64,000 nucleotides of DNA from Pinibacter soli (GTDB lineage: Bacteria > Bacteroidota > Bacteroidia > Chitinophagales > Chitinophagaceae): positions 169,993 through 233,992 of the forward strand of contig NZ_JASBRG010000002.1 in the NCBI RefSeq assembly GCF_029961145.1. Reading direction: 5' to 3'. This document shows, one piece after another, positions 8,046 through 16,382 of the stretch (positions within the stretch are counted from its first letter, which is position 1; each line of letters starts with the position of its first letter). The notes under the pieces were generated by a model. It did not search any database. It saw only the letters and a program-made list of their open reading frames with translations, and was not told the origin of the DNA. The position numbers and the translations under genes were made by a program.

Positions 8046-8844
8046 ATTTCAGGCTAATCATCGAAGACAACGGATATCTCAAATTCCGGTAGCCCATCAT
8101 GTCCACTTTTATGCTTCCCACGCTGATGGGACTTTCTACGCGGAGAGGAATATGGTTGCCATCATCGCTTACCCAAACATTCATTTTTTCACCGCCTTCG
8201 AATATTGTGCCTTTGATGAGAAGTGGCTTGAATTTGATGGCATTGAAGGTGCCGTATTTTGTTTTTATTTTTTCCTTTCCTAAATAACGAATGTACAGGT
8301 TGTACACCTCGTTGTCGAGAAACATACTGAAAGGAATTTTATCTTCCGGCTTGTATTTGTTGAAATCTATATTGCGGGCATAATAAATGGCGCTGATCAC
8401 ATCCTGTATACATGCCGGCACTTTAAACACTCCGTTATTGGTAACTGCGGTGTTCGCCGTTTTATTAAAGGTTACATTTTCGTATTTCTTATAACCACCT
8501 TCATTTATGTTCCGTATGAATTTTAAAGGTTGCAGCGTTGCCGTATCTACATAACTTTCGTACCTGTCGCGTACTTTAAAAAAGTTGTCGTAAAAGCTGT
8601 ATGTTGACCCATCTCCTACAACATGATAAACCGGTTTATTATTAAGTTTTTCAAGGGACACATTAAAGTTCGCTTCACCTGCGGCCACATATACGCCAAG
8701 CGTATAGTACACTTTATAGTTTAAATATTCGCCGGTATTAAAGGCTGTATTCTTCAGTCCACAAAAATCATCACCCGCATTGAGCGCATTAGTAAGAGGT
8801 AAAACAAATAAGGTTATCAGAGCAATTAAAAAAAATTTACGCAT
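8044..8844 (-). CDS. DUF3108 domain-containing exported protein
   Basis: A 266-aa protein with a signal peptide (MRKFFLIALITLFVLPLTNA). The rest matches DUF3108: NTGEYLNYKVYYTLGVYVAAG near the mature N-terminus, YRDRYESYVD-type segment (VRDRYESYVDTATLQPLKF), ACIQDVISAIYYAR and YGTFNAIKFKPLLIKG. The family is predicted to be periplasmic or outer-membrane associated and beta-rich; its function is unknown. It is 26 bp after the LPG-synthase-like gene, so the two are probably co-transcribed. Confidence 0.85.
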   Translation of the reverse strand: MRKFFLIALITLFVLPLTNALNAGDDFCGLKNTAFNTGEYLNYKVYYTLGVYVAAGEANFNVSLEKLNNKPVYHVVGDGSTYSFYDNFFKVRDRYESYVDTATLQPLKFIRNINEGGYKKYENVTFNKTANTAVTNNGVFKVPACIQDVISAIYYARNIDFNKYKPEDKIPFSMFLDNEVYNLYIRYLGKEKIKTKYGTFNAIKFKPLLIKGTIFEGGEKMNVWVSDDGNHIPLRVESPISVGSIKVDMMGYRNLRYPLSSMISLK

Positions 8845-8870
8845 CTGCCGTTTTTTTATTTGAACCCAGG

Positions 8871-9878
8871 CTATTGATCTTTGCCTGAATATATTTTGAT
8901 TCCTAAAATTAATAAACTGCCCACTATCGCCGGAACTACCAGGTTAATGAACCAAATACCAATTGTTCCCGCAATTACACCCACATTATTTGTGGTAAAC
9001 AATCCAAACAACTGTATGCTCAGCTGACCGCGAACACCAACTTCTGCCAATGCTATAGTCGGAATCAGCGCCAATATCAAAAACATAACGCTCACTGTCC
9101 ATGCAATTTGCACGCTGTCCATTTCAACATCCATCAATTGCAGTATCAATATATATTGAAAGATGAATACGCAATAACGGATGAATGATAAAGCAAAAAC
9201 TCTTAACAATCTCGTAACACCCAGCTCTTCTAAGATAGCGATTTGATGAATCCACTTACCTATGCGAGGTATTTTTTCTATCGATTTTATTAACCACGAC
9301 AAACGAAAGTATAATAGCAAACATAATACCGTTACGACCGATCCACCTGCTAAAGTAATTTTTATCCAAACCAGATAAGACGGCCGAACGTTTGATATAT
9401 TGTGCGGCATAAAGTTTAAAAAGTAAACAAGTCCAAAACAGCCCATCATGAATGTAATGATCAATTGACTGAAACTTCCGGCAACGGCGAGTGAAACAGC
9501 CTGGATGCGATGCCCTTCCTTTACATACAAAACCCTTCCTCCATATTCGCCAATTCTGTTTGGTGTGTTGATGGCAAATGCCACGCCGGATAATGAAGCT
9601 TTCAATGCACGCCACCACGTTGTTTTTTCAAGCGTGAGCATTAGTATCTGCCACTTCCTTGCCTCTATTCCCCAATTGACAAAAGTGAAGAAAAGCAACA
9701 TGTAAAGTTTCCATGAGTCACTACCTGTTAAGGAGAGTTTCATGTTGTGTAATGCGAGTCCAAGATCTGGTTGGTTTTTAATCTGTCGATATAAAGAATA
9801 CGACAACCATACAAAGAGTACGGGTCCTAAAAAATAATTGACAAACTTTTTGATATTTTTGTTGCTGTATATCGACAT
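8871..9878 (-). CDS. Lysylphosphatidylglycerol synthase TM-region (UPF0104) family membrane protein
   Basis: A polytopic membrane protein of about 335 aa with about eight hydrophobic segments. It has the UPF0104/LPG-synthase membrane-domain signatures: WWRALKASLSGVAFAINTPNRIGEYGGRVLYV early and LIPTIALAEVGVRGQLSIQLFG late. In MprF this domain flips lipids; the soluble aminoacyl-transferase domain is absent here, so a lipid or isoprenoid flippase role is only inferred. I choose ATG 9878 (MSIYSNKN) over TTG 9887. It is divergent from ruvC with 23 bp between the starts. Confidence 0.82.
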   Translation of the reverse strand: MSIYSNKNIKKFVNYFLGPVLFVWLSYSLYRQIKNQPDLGLALHNMKLSLTGSDSWKLYMLLFFTFVNWGIEARKWQILMLTLEKTTWWRALKASLSGVAFAINTPNRIGEYGGRVLYVKEGHRIQAVSLAVAGSFSQLIITFMMGCFGLVYFLNFMPHNISNVRPSYLVWIKITLAGGSVVTVLCLLLYFRLSWLIKSIEKIPRIGKWIHQIAILEELGVTRLLRVFALSFIRYCVFIFQYILILQLMDVEMDSVQIAWTVSVMFLILALIPTIALAEVGVRGQLSIQLFGLFTTNNVGVIAGTIGIWFINLVVPAIVGSLLILGIKIYSGKDQ

Positions 9879-9901
9879 TCTTTTCAAAAATAAACTCCTA
9901 T

Positions 9902-10468
9902 TTGCAAAAGGTTCCGAAAATAATTTTAGGCATAGATCCTGGTACTCTGGTAATGGGATATGGCATAATACATGTTACCGGTAACACTATCCGCCTTGTG
10001 GAGATGGATGTTCTTTCTTTGAGCAGCAAGAAAAACATGTATTACCGCCTCGAAATGATTCACCGCAAAGTTGCAGAAATTATTGTTCAGCACAAGCCGA
10101 CTTCTTTTGCAATTGAGGCGCCCTTTTATGGTAAAAACGTACAGAGCATGCTCAAACTCGGACGTGCGCAAGGTGTAGCCATCGCGGCCGCTATGCAGGC
10201 TGGTCTTGAGGTTTGCGAATATTCTCCCAAAAAAGTAAAGCAATCCGTTACTGGAAACGGTAATGCCGATAAAGAACAGGTTTGGAAAATGGTACAGCGT
10301 ATTGTCAGCATTGAGGATAAGCCTAAGTTTTTTGACGCTACAGATGCACTCGCTGTTGCTATTTGTCATCACTATCAAACTTCCAATCCACTCATGGCGA
10401 ACGCAAAGAAAGTGAAGGGTTGGGAAGATTTTATTAAACAAAATGCGGATAGAATTAAGATCATGTAG
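9902..10468 (+). CDS. ruvC: Crossover junction endodeoxyribonuclease RuvC
   Basis: Holliday-junction resolvase, which acts with RuvAB in recombination. The RNase-H-like fold has its acidic triad-plus-one: Asp in GIDPGT, Glu in FAIEAPFYG, and the Asp pair of FFDATDALAVAICHH. Length 188 aa is normal. The start is TTG at 9902; no in-frame ATG gives the conserved VPKIILGIDPG N-terminus. The spacer to the divergent membrane-protein gene is so short that its mRNA may have almost no leader. Confidence 0.95.
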   Translation: MQKVPKIILGIDPGTLVMGYGIIHVTGNTIRLVEMDVLSLSSKKNMYYRLEMIHRKVAEIIVQHKPTSFAIEAPFYGKNVQSMLKLGRAQGVAIAAAMQAGLEVCEYSPKKVKQSVTGNGNADKEQVWKMVQRIVSIEDKPKFFDATDALAVAICHHYQTSNPLMANAKKVKGWEDFIKQNADRIKIM

Positions 10469-10542
10469 GGAGATGTGCACAAAATTCGTTAGAGTTTAAT
10501 ACTTTGATTGTCTCACGCTGTCAGCTGGGCTTTTAGTTAAAT

Positions 10543-11418
10543 TTAGGGCATTGGTTGTGAGTGAGTATTTGCCTCGATCAACTTCTTTTTTATCGCTTCG
10601 GATATTAGTTTCGAATCTTTTTGAAGCAACGTCACAGCTTGCTTTACCACAACCGGAACAGCCAAAGAAGTTCCTGTATCAATATGTTTATCACCATTGC
10701 TGTCGATCCATTCAACATCTTCTGCAGGAACATAAATATCTACTGCTTTGCCTCTATTGCTGATGATGCGCTTTCCATCTTTACTTAATGCACCAACACA
10801 TAGCACATTAGGAAGTTTTGCAAGACCTGGTACATCAAAGCTCTCTTCCATGTCTTCTTCATCGTTTCCAGCGGCTACGACAAATAATATTTCAGGAGCG
10901 GATGCAAATGCCCGCTCAAACGATTTTTTGAATTCTTGCATCCACTGCTTCGCTGCCAGGAATCGCTCTTCCGGTGTGTTTCCAAGATTCAAATTATTCT
11001 CTGCAAAAATAGAAGCGGATGTTCCAAAACTCATGTTCACTACTTTTACCTTTTGCTTGCGGAACCATTTTACTGTTTCCAAGGCAAATGTTTTATAGTA
11101 GCGATATTCTTCGTTTAAATGTTCTTTACGCTGAGCCACCGTCATATTCAATATTCCGGCCTGTTTTAGTTGAGCAGTAAGCGGTGTAAATCCGGCATGA
11201 TACAACGAGTATTTGTTCATTCCTTTGGTAAGGGTGTATACTACTGCCATGCCATGCTCGTCAGCCGCATGTGTATTTTTTTCGAGTACTGTACCATTAA
11301 AGAAAACAGAGGCTTGAATATTGCCATTGAAGTAGGGTTCCCAAAGGCCAACACGGGTTTGTGAATGAGCCTGCAGCATAGCAAATGCCAAAATAAAAAA
11401 TGAAAATACCTGTTTCAT
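10543..11418 (-). CDS. Subtilisin-like (S8-fold) exported protein with unusual catalytic Asp region
   Basis: A 291-aa exported protein with signal peptide (MKQVFSFFILAFAMLQAHSQ). Subtilase elements are seen: His in DEHGMAV (about residue 55), the VVNMSFGTS strand, the oxyanion Asn in VVAAGNDEE, and Ser in DTGTSLAVP. The Asp motif that should precede the His (DTG/DSG) is not present; the first strand reads RVGLWEPYF, with Glu at the corresponding place. It is also short for a secreted subtilase and has no propeptide or sorting domain. It may be a divergent or inactive protease. Confidence 0.75.
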   Translation of the reverse strand: MKQVFSFFILAFAMLQAHSQTRVGLWEPYFNGNIQASVFFNGTVLEKNTHAADEHGMAVVYTLTKGMNKYSLYHAGFTPLTAQLKQAGILNMTVAQRKEHLNEEYRYYKTFALETVKWFRKQKVKVVNMSFGTSASIFAENNLNLGNTPEERFLAAKQWMQEFKKSFERAFASAPEILFVVAAGNDEEDMEESFDVPGLAKLPNVLCVGALSKDGKRIISNRGKAVDIYVPAEDVEWIDSNGDKHIDTGTSLAVPVVVKQAVTLLQKDSKLISEAIKKKLIEANTHSQPMP

Positions 11419-11476
11419 ATGAATAAGTTTGTCTTGTTTGCCAAGAAAAATGTAAAGTTCATTAGAAACACCTATA

Positions 11477-11557
11477 GTAAAAAGTCAGTGCCGCACTTTA
11501 GTCTTTTTACGAAACAATAATGCCTTTAATCATTAGTTGGAACGTTTGATTAAAGGC
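11477..11557. other. Two small hairpins after the HIT gene
   Basis: At 11477-11510, an outer GTAAAAAG/CTTTTTAC stem encloses AGTGC/GCACT. At 11522-11557, GCCTTTAATCA pairs with TGATTAAAGGC, an 11-bp stem that could end the minus-strand HIT transcript. The T-run is weak. Confidence 0.5.
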
Positions 11558-11597
11558 CCCTATTAAATGCGGCAACATGTTTTGGCAGGAAAATCTT

Positions 11598-11990
11598 CTA
11601 TCGCAGTTCCTTGATTATCCGATCTTGAATCTTCTTGAACTCTTCCGGTGATAATTTCAATTTTGCATTTGCAAAATTCATATCGTTTGCGCTGTTGATG
11701 GGAATGAGATGCATGTGGGCGTGCGGCACTTCAAGGCCTACAACGCTTACGCCTATGCGATTACAGGGAACAGCTTTTTCAATGGCGTGTGCAATGCGTT
11801 TTGCGAAAACAAGGTATTCGCTCATGTACTCATCCGCCACATCAAAAAACTTATCTGTTTCTACTTTTGGTACAACAAGCGTGTGACCTTCTACCAATGG
11901 GAAAATATCGAGGAACGCATAGAACTTGTCATTCTCTGCAATTTTATAAGAAGGAATTTCGCCGGCTATTATTTTTGAAAAGATCGTCAT
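11598..11990 (-). CDS. HIT family protein
   Basis: A 130-aa histidine-triad nucleotide hydrolase/transferase of the Hint/Fhit-like group. The catalytic triad motif reads HAHMHLIP near residue 90; the N-terminal FSKIIAGEIPSYKIAEND and ALVVP-like (GHTLVVPKV) strands are typical. Such enzymes cleave nucleoside phosphoramidates or dinucleoside polyphosphates; the physiological substrate is unknown. A perfect -7 element lies 23 nt upstream of the ATG. Confidence 0.92.
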   Translation of the reverse strand: MTIFSKIIAGEIPSYKIAENDKFYAFLDIFPLVEGHTLVVPKVETDKFFDVADEYMSEYLVFAKRIAHAIEKAVPCNRIGVSVVGLEVPHAHMHLIPINSANDMNFANAKLKLSPEEFKKIQDRIIKELR

Positions 11991-12012
11991 GGTGATGTCG
12001 TTGAGTGTTATT

Positions 12013-12020
12013 CAAAATTA
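12013..12020 (-). promoter_or_regulatory. -7 promoter element for HIT gene
   Basis: Minus-strand TAATTTTG, perfect TAnnTTTG, 23 nt before the HIT ATG. It adjoins the left arm of the inverted repeat starting at 12021. Confidence 0.65.
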
Positions 12021-12193
12021 ATCGTGAATGGTGAATCGTCAATCGTGAATGGGTGTTTATTTTCGAAGTTTGAAAATTGTATTCGACCAGTAATGAAAAG
12101 AGCTTGCCACTTTTTGATGACAAGCTCTTTGTTTTATTTTTTGAATGGTCAAATCTTAGAGACCTATTCACCTTTCGATTAACCATTCACGAC
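12021..12193. repeat. Self-complementary word repeat (TCGTGAATGG family) enclosing a terminator
   Basis: Left arm 12021-12053 repeats (A)TCGTGAATGG; right arm 12163-12193 carries the complement and abuts the korA stop codon. The outer 17 bp match at 16 positions. A separate GC-richer terminator hairpin sits in the loop at 12097-12130. Confidence 0.85.
12097..12130 (-). terminator. Intrinsic terminator after korA
   Basis: AAAGAGCTTG pairs with CAAGCTCTTT around a 14-nt loop. Read on the minus strand it is followed by TTTTCATTACT, a modest U-rich tail, and it lies about 65 nt past the korA stop. Confidence 0.7.
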
Positions 12194-14038
12194 CTACAAC
12201 AATCCCTTAATCGCTTCTACCAATTCGCCTTTTGTAATTGGAACACCCATGATCTTGTTGTAACCTTTGGCGTCTATTAAGAATTGTTCGCGAATGATCT
12301 TTATTAGCTGACCATTGTTGATTTCGGGAATCAATACCTTATCAAACTTCTTGATAAGATCACCAAGGTTTTTCGGGAACGGACGCAGGTACTTAATATG
12401 CGCATGACTCACTGCATGACCCTCGGCTTGAATTTCTGATACGGCACTTTTAATGGCACCATAAGTAGAACCCCAGCCAAGCACCAACACCTTACCTTTT
12501 TCAGGGCCGCTGTCTAATTGCTGATCAGGAATATAGTCTGCTATTTTATCTACTTTTTCCTGACGAATCTTCACCATCAGCTGGTGGTTCTCAGGATCGT
12601 AGCTTACGTTGCCTGTAATATTTTGTTTTTCCAAACCTCCGATGCGGTGCTCCAAACCTGCTGTTCCCGGAATGGCCCATGGACGCACTAGTTTTTCATC
12701 ACGCAGATATGGTTGGAATTTTTCTTCCTCGTGACCAAGCTCTGTTTTGAACTTCACTTTTATTTCCTGCAGGTCTTCCGCCTTTGGAAACTTCCACGGC
12801 TCGGCACCGTTGGCTATATAACCATCGCTTAGGAAAATAACCGGCGTCATGTGTTGCACCGCAATTCTTACCGCTTCGTAAACAGTCGCAAAACAGTCGC
12901 TCGGGGTAGAAGCAGAAATCACGGGCATCGGGCATTCGCCGTTGCGTCCGTAATACGCCTGCAGCAAATCACTCTGTTCTGTTTTTGTTGGCAAGCCTGT
13001 AGAAGGGCCTCCGCGTTGAATATTTACAATCAGCAAAGGAATCTCCAGCATCACCGCCAATCCCATTGCTTCTGTTTTAAGCGCCATACCCGGACCCGAA
13101 GTGGTGGTAACGCCCAAAGAACCGCCATAAGCCGCACCGATTGCGGAGGTGATACCGGCAATCTCATCTTCTGCCTGGAACGTGCGAACGCCAAATGATT
13201 TATGACGGCTCAATTCATGCAAAATATCTGAAGCCGGTGTGATGGGGTATGTACCTATAAATAAAGGCAACCCGCTTTTTTGCGAAGCAGCGATCAAACC
13301 CATCGCCACCGCCTGGTTGCCCATAATGGAGCGATATGTACCCGCTTGCATCTTAGCCTTTTCCACACGATAAGTAGTGGTGAACGTTTCTGTAGTATCA
13401 CCGAAGTTAAACCCTGCCTGCAATGCTTTAATGTTACTGTTCAGGATAACTTCCTTTTTACCGAACTTATCTTCAAGGAATTTAATGGAACTTTCCATGT
13501 CGCGGTTGTACATCCAGTAAAGGAATCCAAGTACAAACATGTTCTTTGCACGGTCCTTTTCTTTCGTACCAAGTTCATATTCCTTAAGCGCTTCACGGGT
13601 CATTTTGGTTACATCCATTTTTATAACCTCATAACTGCTAAGGCTGTCGTCGTTGATAGGATTTACACCGTCGGGATAATTGGCAAGACGCAAGTTCTTT
13701 GCATCAAAACCATCGGTATTTACGATTATTTTTCCGCCCTTCTTCAGGCTCTTAAGATTTGCTTTCAGGGCTGCGGCATTCATTGCCACCAGCACGTCAC
13801 ACTCATCGCCCGGCGTAAATACACGGTCGCTCGAAAAGCGCAACTGGTACCCGCTCACACCAGGTAACGTACCTTGTGGTGCACGTATCTCGGCTGGAAA
13901 ATCTGGGAATGTTGCCAAGTCAATTCCCATCAGGGCCGTATTGTTGGTAAACTGCGTTCCTGTCAACTGCATCCCGTCTCCACTGTCTCCTGCGAACTTT
14001 ATCACTACGTCCTGTAATAATTCTTCTTTACGGCTCAC
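12194..14038 (-). CDS. 2-oxoacid:acceptor oxidoreductase, fused gamma-alpha subunit
   Basis: A 614-aa ferredoxin-type 2-oxoacid oxidoreductase chain, probably 2-oxoglutarate-type (KorA), converting a 2-oxoacid and CoA to acyl-CoA and CO2 with reduced ferredoxin. The gamma domain comes first (about 8-190: KFAGDSGDGMQLTG, FPDFPAEIRAPQGT), then the alpha pyrimidine-binding domain with YPITPASDI and GPSTGLPTKTEQSDL, then the C-terminal transketolase-like domain. The TPP-binding beta subunit, usually the next gene, is not adjacent. GTG start (14038); a perfect -7 box is 16 nt upstream, implying a very short leader. Confidence 0.92.
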   Translation of the reverse strand: MSRKEELLQDVVIKFAGDSGDGMQLTGTQFTNNTALMGIDLATFPDFPAEIRAPQGTLPGVSGYQLRFSSDRVFTPGDECDVLVAMNAAALKANLKSLKKGGKIIVNTDGFDAKNLRLANYPDGVNPINDDSLSSYEVIKMDVTKMTREALKEYELGTKEKDRAKNMFVLGFLYWMYNRDMESSIKFLEDKFGKKEVILNSNIKALQAGFNFGDTTETFTTTYRVEKAKMQAGTYRSIMGNQAVAMGLIAASQKSGLPLFIGTYPITPASDILHELSRHKSFGVRTFQAEDEIAGITSAIGAAYGGSLGVTTTSGPGMALKTEAMGLAVMLEIPLLIVNIQRGGPSTGLPTKTEQSDLLQAYYGRNGECPMPVISASTPSDCFATVYEAVRIAVQHMTPVIFLSDGYIANGAEPWKFPKAEDLQEIKVKFKTELGHEEEKFQPYLRDEKLVRPWAIPGTAGLEHRIGGLEKQNITGNVSYDPENHQLMVKIRQEKVDKIADYIPDQQLDSGPEKGKVLVLGWGSTYGAIKSAVSEIQAEGHAVSHAHIKYLRPFPKNLGDLIKKFDKVLIPEINNGQLIKIIREQFLIDAKGYNKIMGVPITKGELVEAIKGLL

Positions 14039-14053
14039 GTTTCAAAATTTTTG

Positions 14054-14061
14054 CAAATTTA
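14054..14061 (-). promoter_or_regulatory. -7 promoter element for korA-like gene
   Basis: Minus-strand TAAATTTG, perfect TAnnTTTG, 16 nt before the GTG start. It supports GTG as the true start with a leader of about 10 nt. Confidence 0.7.
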
Positions 14062-14114
14062 CATAAGAAAGGGACGCGAAGGGAGGAATGGGCTTGCGCA
14101 AAGCGATAAAAAAA

Positions 14115-14220
14115 GTTATTAGCTGATAGTTGTTGGTTGCCAGGCCTTGTAAATAAGCATTTTTTATAAAATATTAACAACTAGCACTTTAAAGCCTAAT
14201 AGCTAACAACAAACAACTAT
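14115..14220. repeat. Self-complementary word repeat (ATAGTTGTTGGTTG family)
   Basis: Left arm 14115-14141 and right arm 14195-14220 share TTAGTTGTT-type words and are imperfectly complementary. The right arm crosses the bcp stop codon (14217-14219). Confidence 0.75.
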
Positions 14221-14681
14221 TTCCCCAGCGCTGCAATAATCTCCTCGGCATGCTGCTTATTCTTCGGTCTCAAAAAGATCTTTTCGATCTTGCCCTTCTC
14301 GTCGATTACAAAAGTTGTGCGGTGAAGTCCCATATATTTACGGCCATACAATTGTTTTTCACCCCATACGCCATATTTGTCAATGATTGCGCGACCTGTA
14401 TCCGCAATCAGCGTAAAAGGAAGCTGATGTTTCTCCCTGAATTTTATGTGCGATTTTTCGTCGTCCGGACTTACGCCGATGACCTCAAAGCCTTTTTGTT
14501 TTAACAGGCCGTAATTGTCACGAAGATTGCATGATTGTACGGTGCAGGTAGGCGTGAGATCCTGCGGATAAAAATACAATACCACTTTTTTGCCTTTAAA
14601 ATCTGAAAGCGAAACTTTTTTACCGTCCTGATCAACTCCTGAAAATGCGGGAGCTTTATCCTCTTCTTGTAGATGCGTCAT
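14217..14681 (-). CDS. bcp: Thioredoxin-dependent thiol peroxidase (Bcp/PrxQ)
   Basis: A 154-aa atypical 2-Cys peroxiredoxin that reduces peroxides with thioredoxin. The peroxidatic Cys is in DLTPTCTVQSC and a candidate resolving Cys follows five residues later in SCNLRD, the PrxQ arrangement. The N-terminal APAFSGVDQDGKKVSLSDFKGK and GVSPDDEKSH segments are typical. A perfect -7 box ends 5 nt before the ATG, so the transcript is probably leaderless. Confidence 0.95.
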   Translation of the reverse strand: MTHLQEEDKAPAFSGVDQDGKKVSLSDFKGKKVVLYFYPQDLTPTCTVQSCNLRDNYGLLKQKGFEVIGVSPDDEKSHIKFREKHQLPFTLIADTGRAIIDKYGVWGEKQLYGRKYMGLHRTTFVIDEKGKIEKIFLRPKNKQHAEEIIAALGK

Positions 14682-14685
14682 GGCG

Positions 14686-14693
14686 CAAAATTA
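14686..14693 (-). promoter_or_regulatory. -7 element placed for a leaderless bcp transcript
   Basis: Minus-strand TAATTTTG ends 5 nt before the bcp ATG. With the usual 4-8 nt to the transcription start, the mRNA would begin at or next to the start codon. Confidence 0.65.
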
Positions 14694-14807
14694 ACGAGAA
14701 CGGAACGCAGATTTTCATGATTGTCATGAATTGAGAAGATTTTGTTTTTGAATTCATTTTAAAAAGAGCAACAATGATCTTTGAAAAAGAAGAAGGATCG
14801 ATCCCCA

Positions 14808-14826
14808 GCCTAACAACTAATAACTA
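14808..14826. repeat. Solitary arm (CTAACAACTAATAACTAA)
   Basis: A single arm of the TTAGTTGTTAG word family lies in the divergent spacer between bcp and the lipoprotein gene; no partner is seen locally. Confidence 0.55.
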
Positions 14827-14848
14827 AATTGCAAGAAATACAATCACC

Positions 14849-15301
14849 ATGAAACGTCTAATATTTTTTGCAATGCCCGTAGTATTATTTGCCTGCGGCA
14901 ACAATACTGAGCAACGCAAAGATGGATTTTCCCAAGCTCCTACAACAAAGGAAGATTCTTTGTATGAAGAAGTGATGAAAGGTCATGATATTGGAATGGC
15001 GGCTATGGGAAAAATCAAGGGATACCAGTCGCAGTCGCAGCATGCACTCGACAGCATTTCAAAATTGCCGAACCAGAAGCTGCAAGAGGCTTATAAGCAA
15101 AACGTATTGGCTGTTCAACAAGCGTTAAACAATGCAGATAGCAGCATGAATGAGTGGATGGAGAAATTCAGTCCCGATTCCTTTGCAAATGACAAGTCAA
15201 AAAGAGTGGAATATTTAGAATCAGAGAAAAATAAAGTGAACGACGTGAGACAAATGATTTTAGGGAGTTTAAAAAAGGCGGATTCGTTGTTTAAGAAATA
15301 G
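14849..15301 (+). CDS. Small helical lipoprotein, function unknown
   Basis: A 150-aa predicted lipoprotein: signal MKRLIFFAMPVVLFAC with the lipobox Cys at 16, then a short linker. The mature part looks all-helical and charged (HDIGMAAMGKIKGYQ, HALDSISKLPN, NADSSMNEWMEKF, EKNKVNDVRQMILGSL), perhaps a coiled-coil bundle. Similar small lipoproteins are common in Bacteroidota, but I recognise no named family. It stands alone between divergent bcp and a convergent TIGR00266 gene. Confidence 0.8.
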   Translation: MKRLIFFAMPVVLFACGNNTEQRKDGFSQAPTTKEDSLYEEVMKGHDIGMAAMGKIKGYQSQSQHALDSISKLPNQKLQEAYKQNVLAVQQALNNADSSMNEWMEKFSPDSFANDKSKRVEYLESEKNKVNDVRQMILGSLKKADSLFKK

Positions 15302-15308
15302 GAAGCAA

Positions 15309-15397
15309 TGTACGGAGTACGATGTACGAAATTTCTTAGAGTGTAACACCTTAAAGTATTTCGTATATCGCACACCGTACCTCACACATCGTACATC
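15309..15397. repeat. Self-complementary word repeat (GTACGATGTACG family)
   Basis: Left arm 15309-15332 and right arm 15358-15397; TGTACGGAGTACGATG faces its imperfect complement (about 19 of 24 match). It lies in the convergent spacer between the lipoprotein and the TIGR00266 gene. Confidence 0.8.
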
Positions 15398-15403
15398 TTC
15401 CCA

Positions 15404-16201
15404 CTACCAACCGTCTCCATCAAGCATATTTCCCAACCCGCCGAGTATGCTACCTTCTTCTTTCCTGGTCGTTGTACCATAACTGAGAACGCGGCTTGCG
15501 AGCCTGCTGATTGGCAGCGTTTGTATCCACACTTTTCCCGGGCCGCGAAGAGTTGCGAAGAAAAGACCTTCACCACCAAACAATGTATTTTTTATACCGC
15601 CTACAAATTGAATGTCGAAATCGATGCCCTGTGTGTACGCCACCAGACAACCGGTATCAAGTCTCAGCAATTCGCCCGGTTGAAGCGTGCGCTCAAACAC
15701 GTGACCGCCGGCATGAACAAAAGCCATTCCATCACCTTCCAGTTTTTCCATAATAAAGCCTTCACCACCAAATATGCCGGTACCGAGTTTACGCTGGAAT
15801 TCAATGCTGATGCTCACTCCTTTCGCTGCACACAAAAAGGCATCTTTCTGAGCAATAACCTTATTACCCAATTGTTTCAGATCGAGTGGAATAATTTTTC
15901 CGGGGTACGGCGAAGCAAAACTCACATGCTTTTTGCCCATGCCAACGTTTGTAAAAGCCGTCATAAACAAGCTTTCACCTACAAGCATTCTTTTACCCGC
16001 AGAAAAAAGTTTGCCAAGCAAACCACTTCCCTGTTGTTGTGAGCCGTCGCCGAAAATGGTTTGCATTTGAATGCCATCTTCCATCATCATAAAAGCGCCA
16101 CTTTCGCCGATGGCAGTTTCACCCGGGTCAAGTTCTATTTCTACATATTGCATTTCTTCTCCGTAAATGCGATAATCAATTTCATGATTGCTAATAGCCA
16201 T
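15404..16201 (-). CDS. TIGR00266 / AIM24 family protein
   Basis: A 265-aa protein of the TIGR00266 (AIM24-like) family, a tryptophan-RNA-binding-attenuator-like beta fold of unknown function in bacteria; the yeast namesake is mitochondrial. Landmarks are VEIELDPGETAIGESGAFMMM near the N-terminus, repeated GGEGF motifs (FGGEGFIMEKLEG and FGGEGLFFATLRGPG), LDTGCLVAYTQGIDFDIQ and the glycine-rich C-terminus. No signal peptide or membrane segment is seen. Confidence 0.9.
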   Translation of the reverse strand: MAISNHEIDYRIYGEEMQYVEIELDPGETAIGESGAFMMMEDGIQMQTIFGDGSQQQGSGLLGKLFSAGKRMLVGESLFMTAFTNVGMGKKHVSFASPYPGKIIPLDLKQLGNKVIAQKDAFLCAAKGVSISIEFQRKLGTGIFGGEGFIMEKLEGDGMAFVHAGGHVFERTLQPGELLRLDTGCLVAYTQGIDFDIQFVGGIKNTLFGGEGLFFATLRGPGKVWIQTLPISRLASRVLSYGTTTRKEEGSILGGLGNMLDGDGW

Positions 16202-16266
16202 GTTTTGTAAAGTTTAAATGGTAGACTAAAGGTATTACAAAGAAGAATTAAGTGCGCTGGATGTTT

Positions 16267-16346
16267 GATGTACGGTGTACGAAGTATGATAGTGTTCGAG
16301 GTCTTACATCCGAATTAACTTCGTACATCGTACTTCGTACACCTCC
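16267..16346. repeat. Self-complementary word repeat (GTACGAAGTACGAT family) between divergent genes
   Basis: Left arm 16267-16290 and right arm 16318-16346; GGTGTACGAAGTATGAT matches its partner at 16 of 17. Both flanking genes point away from it, so it cannot be a terminator for either. Confidence 0.88.
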
Positions 16347-16382
16347 TGGGCATGGATTTTTAGTATTAACATAAAAGCAAAC

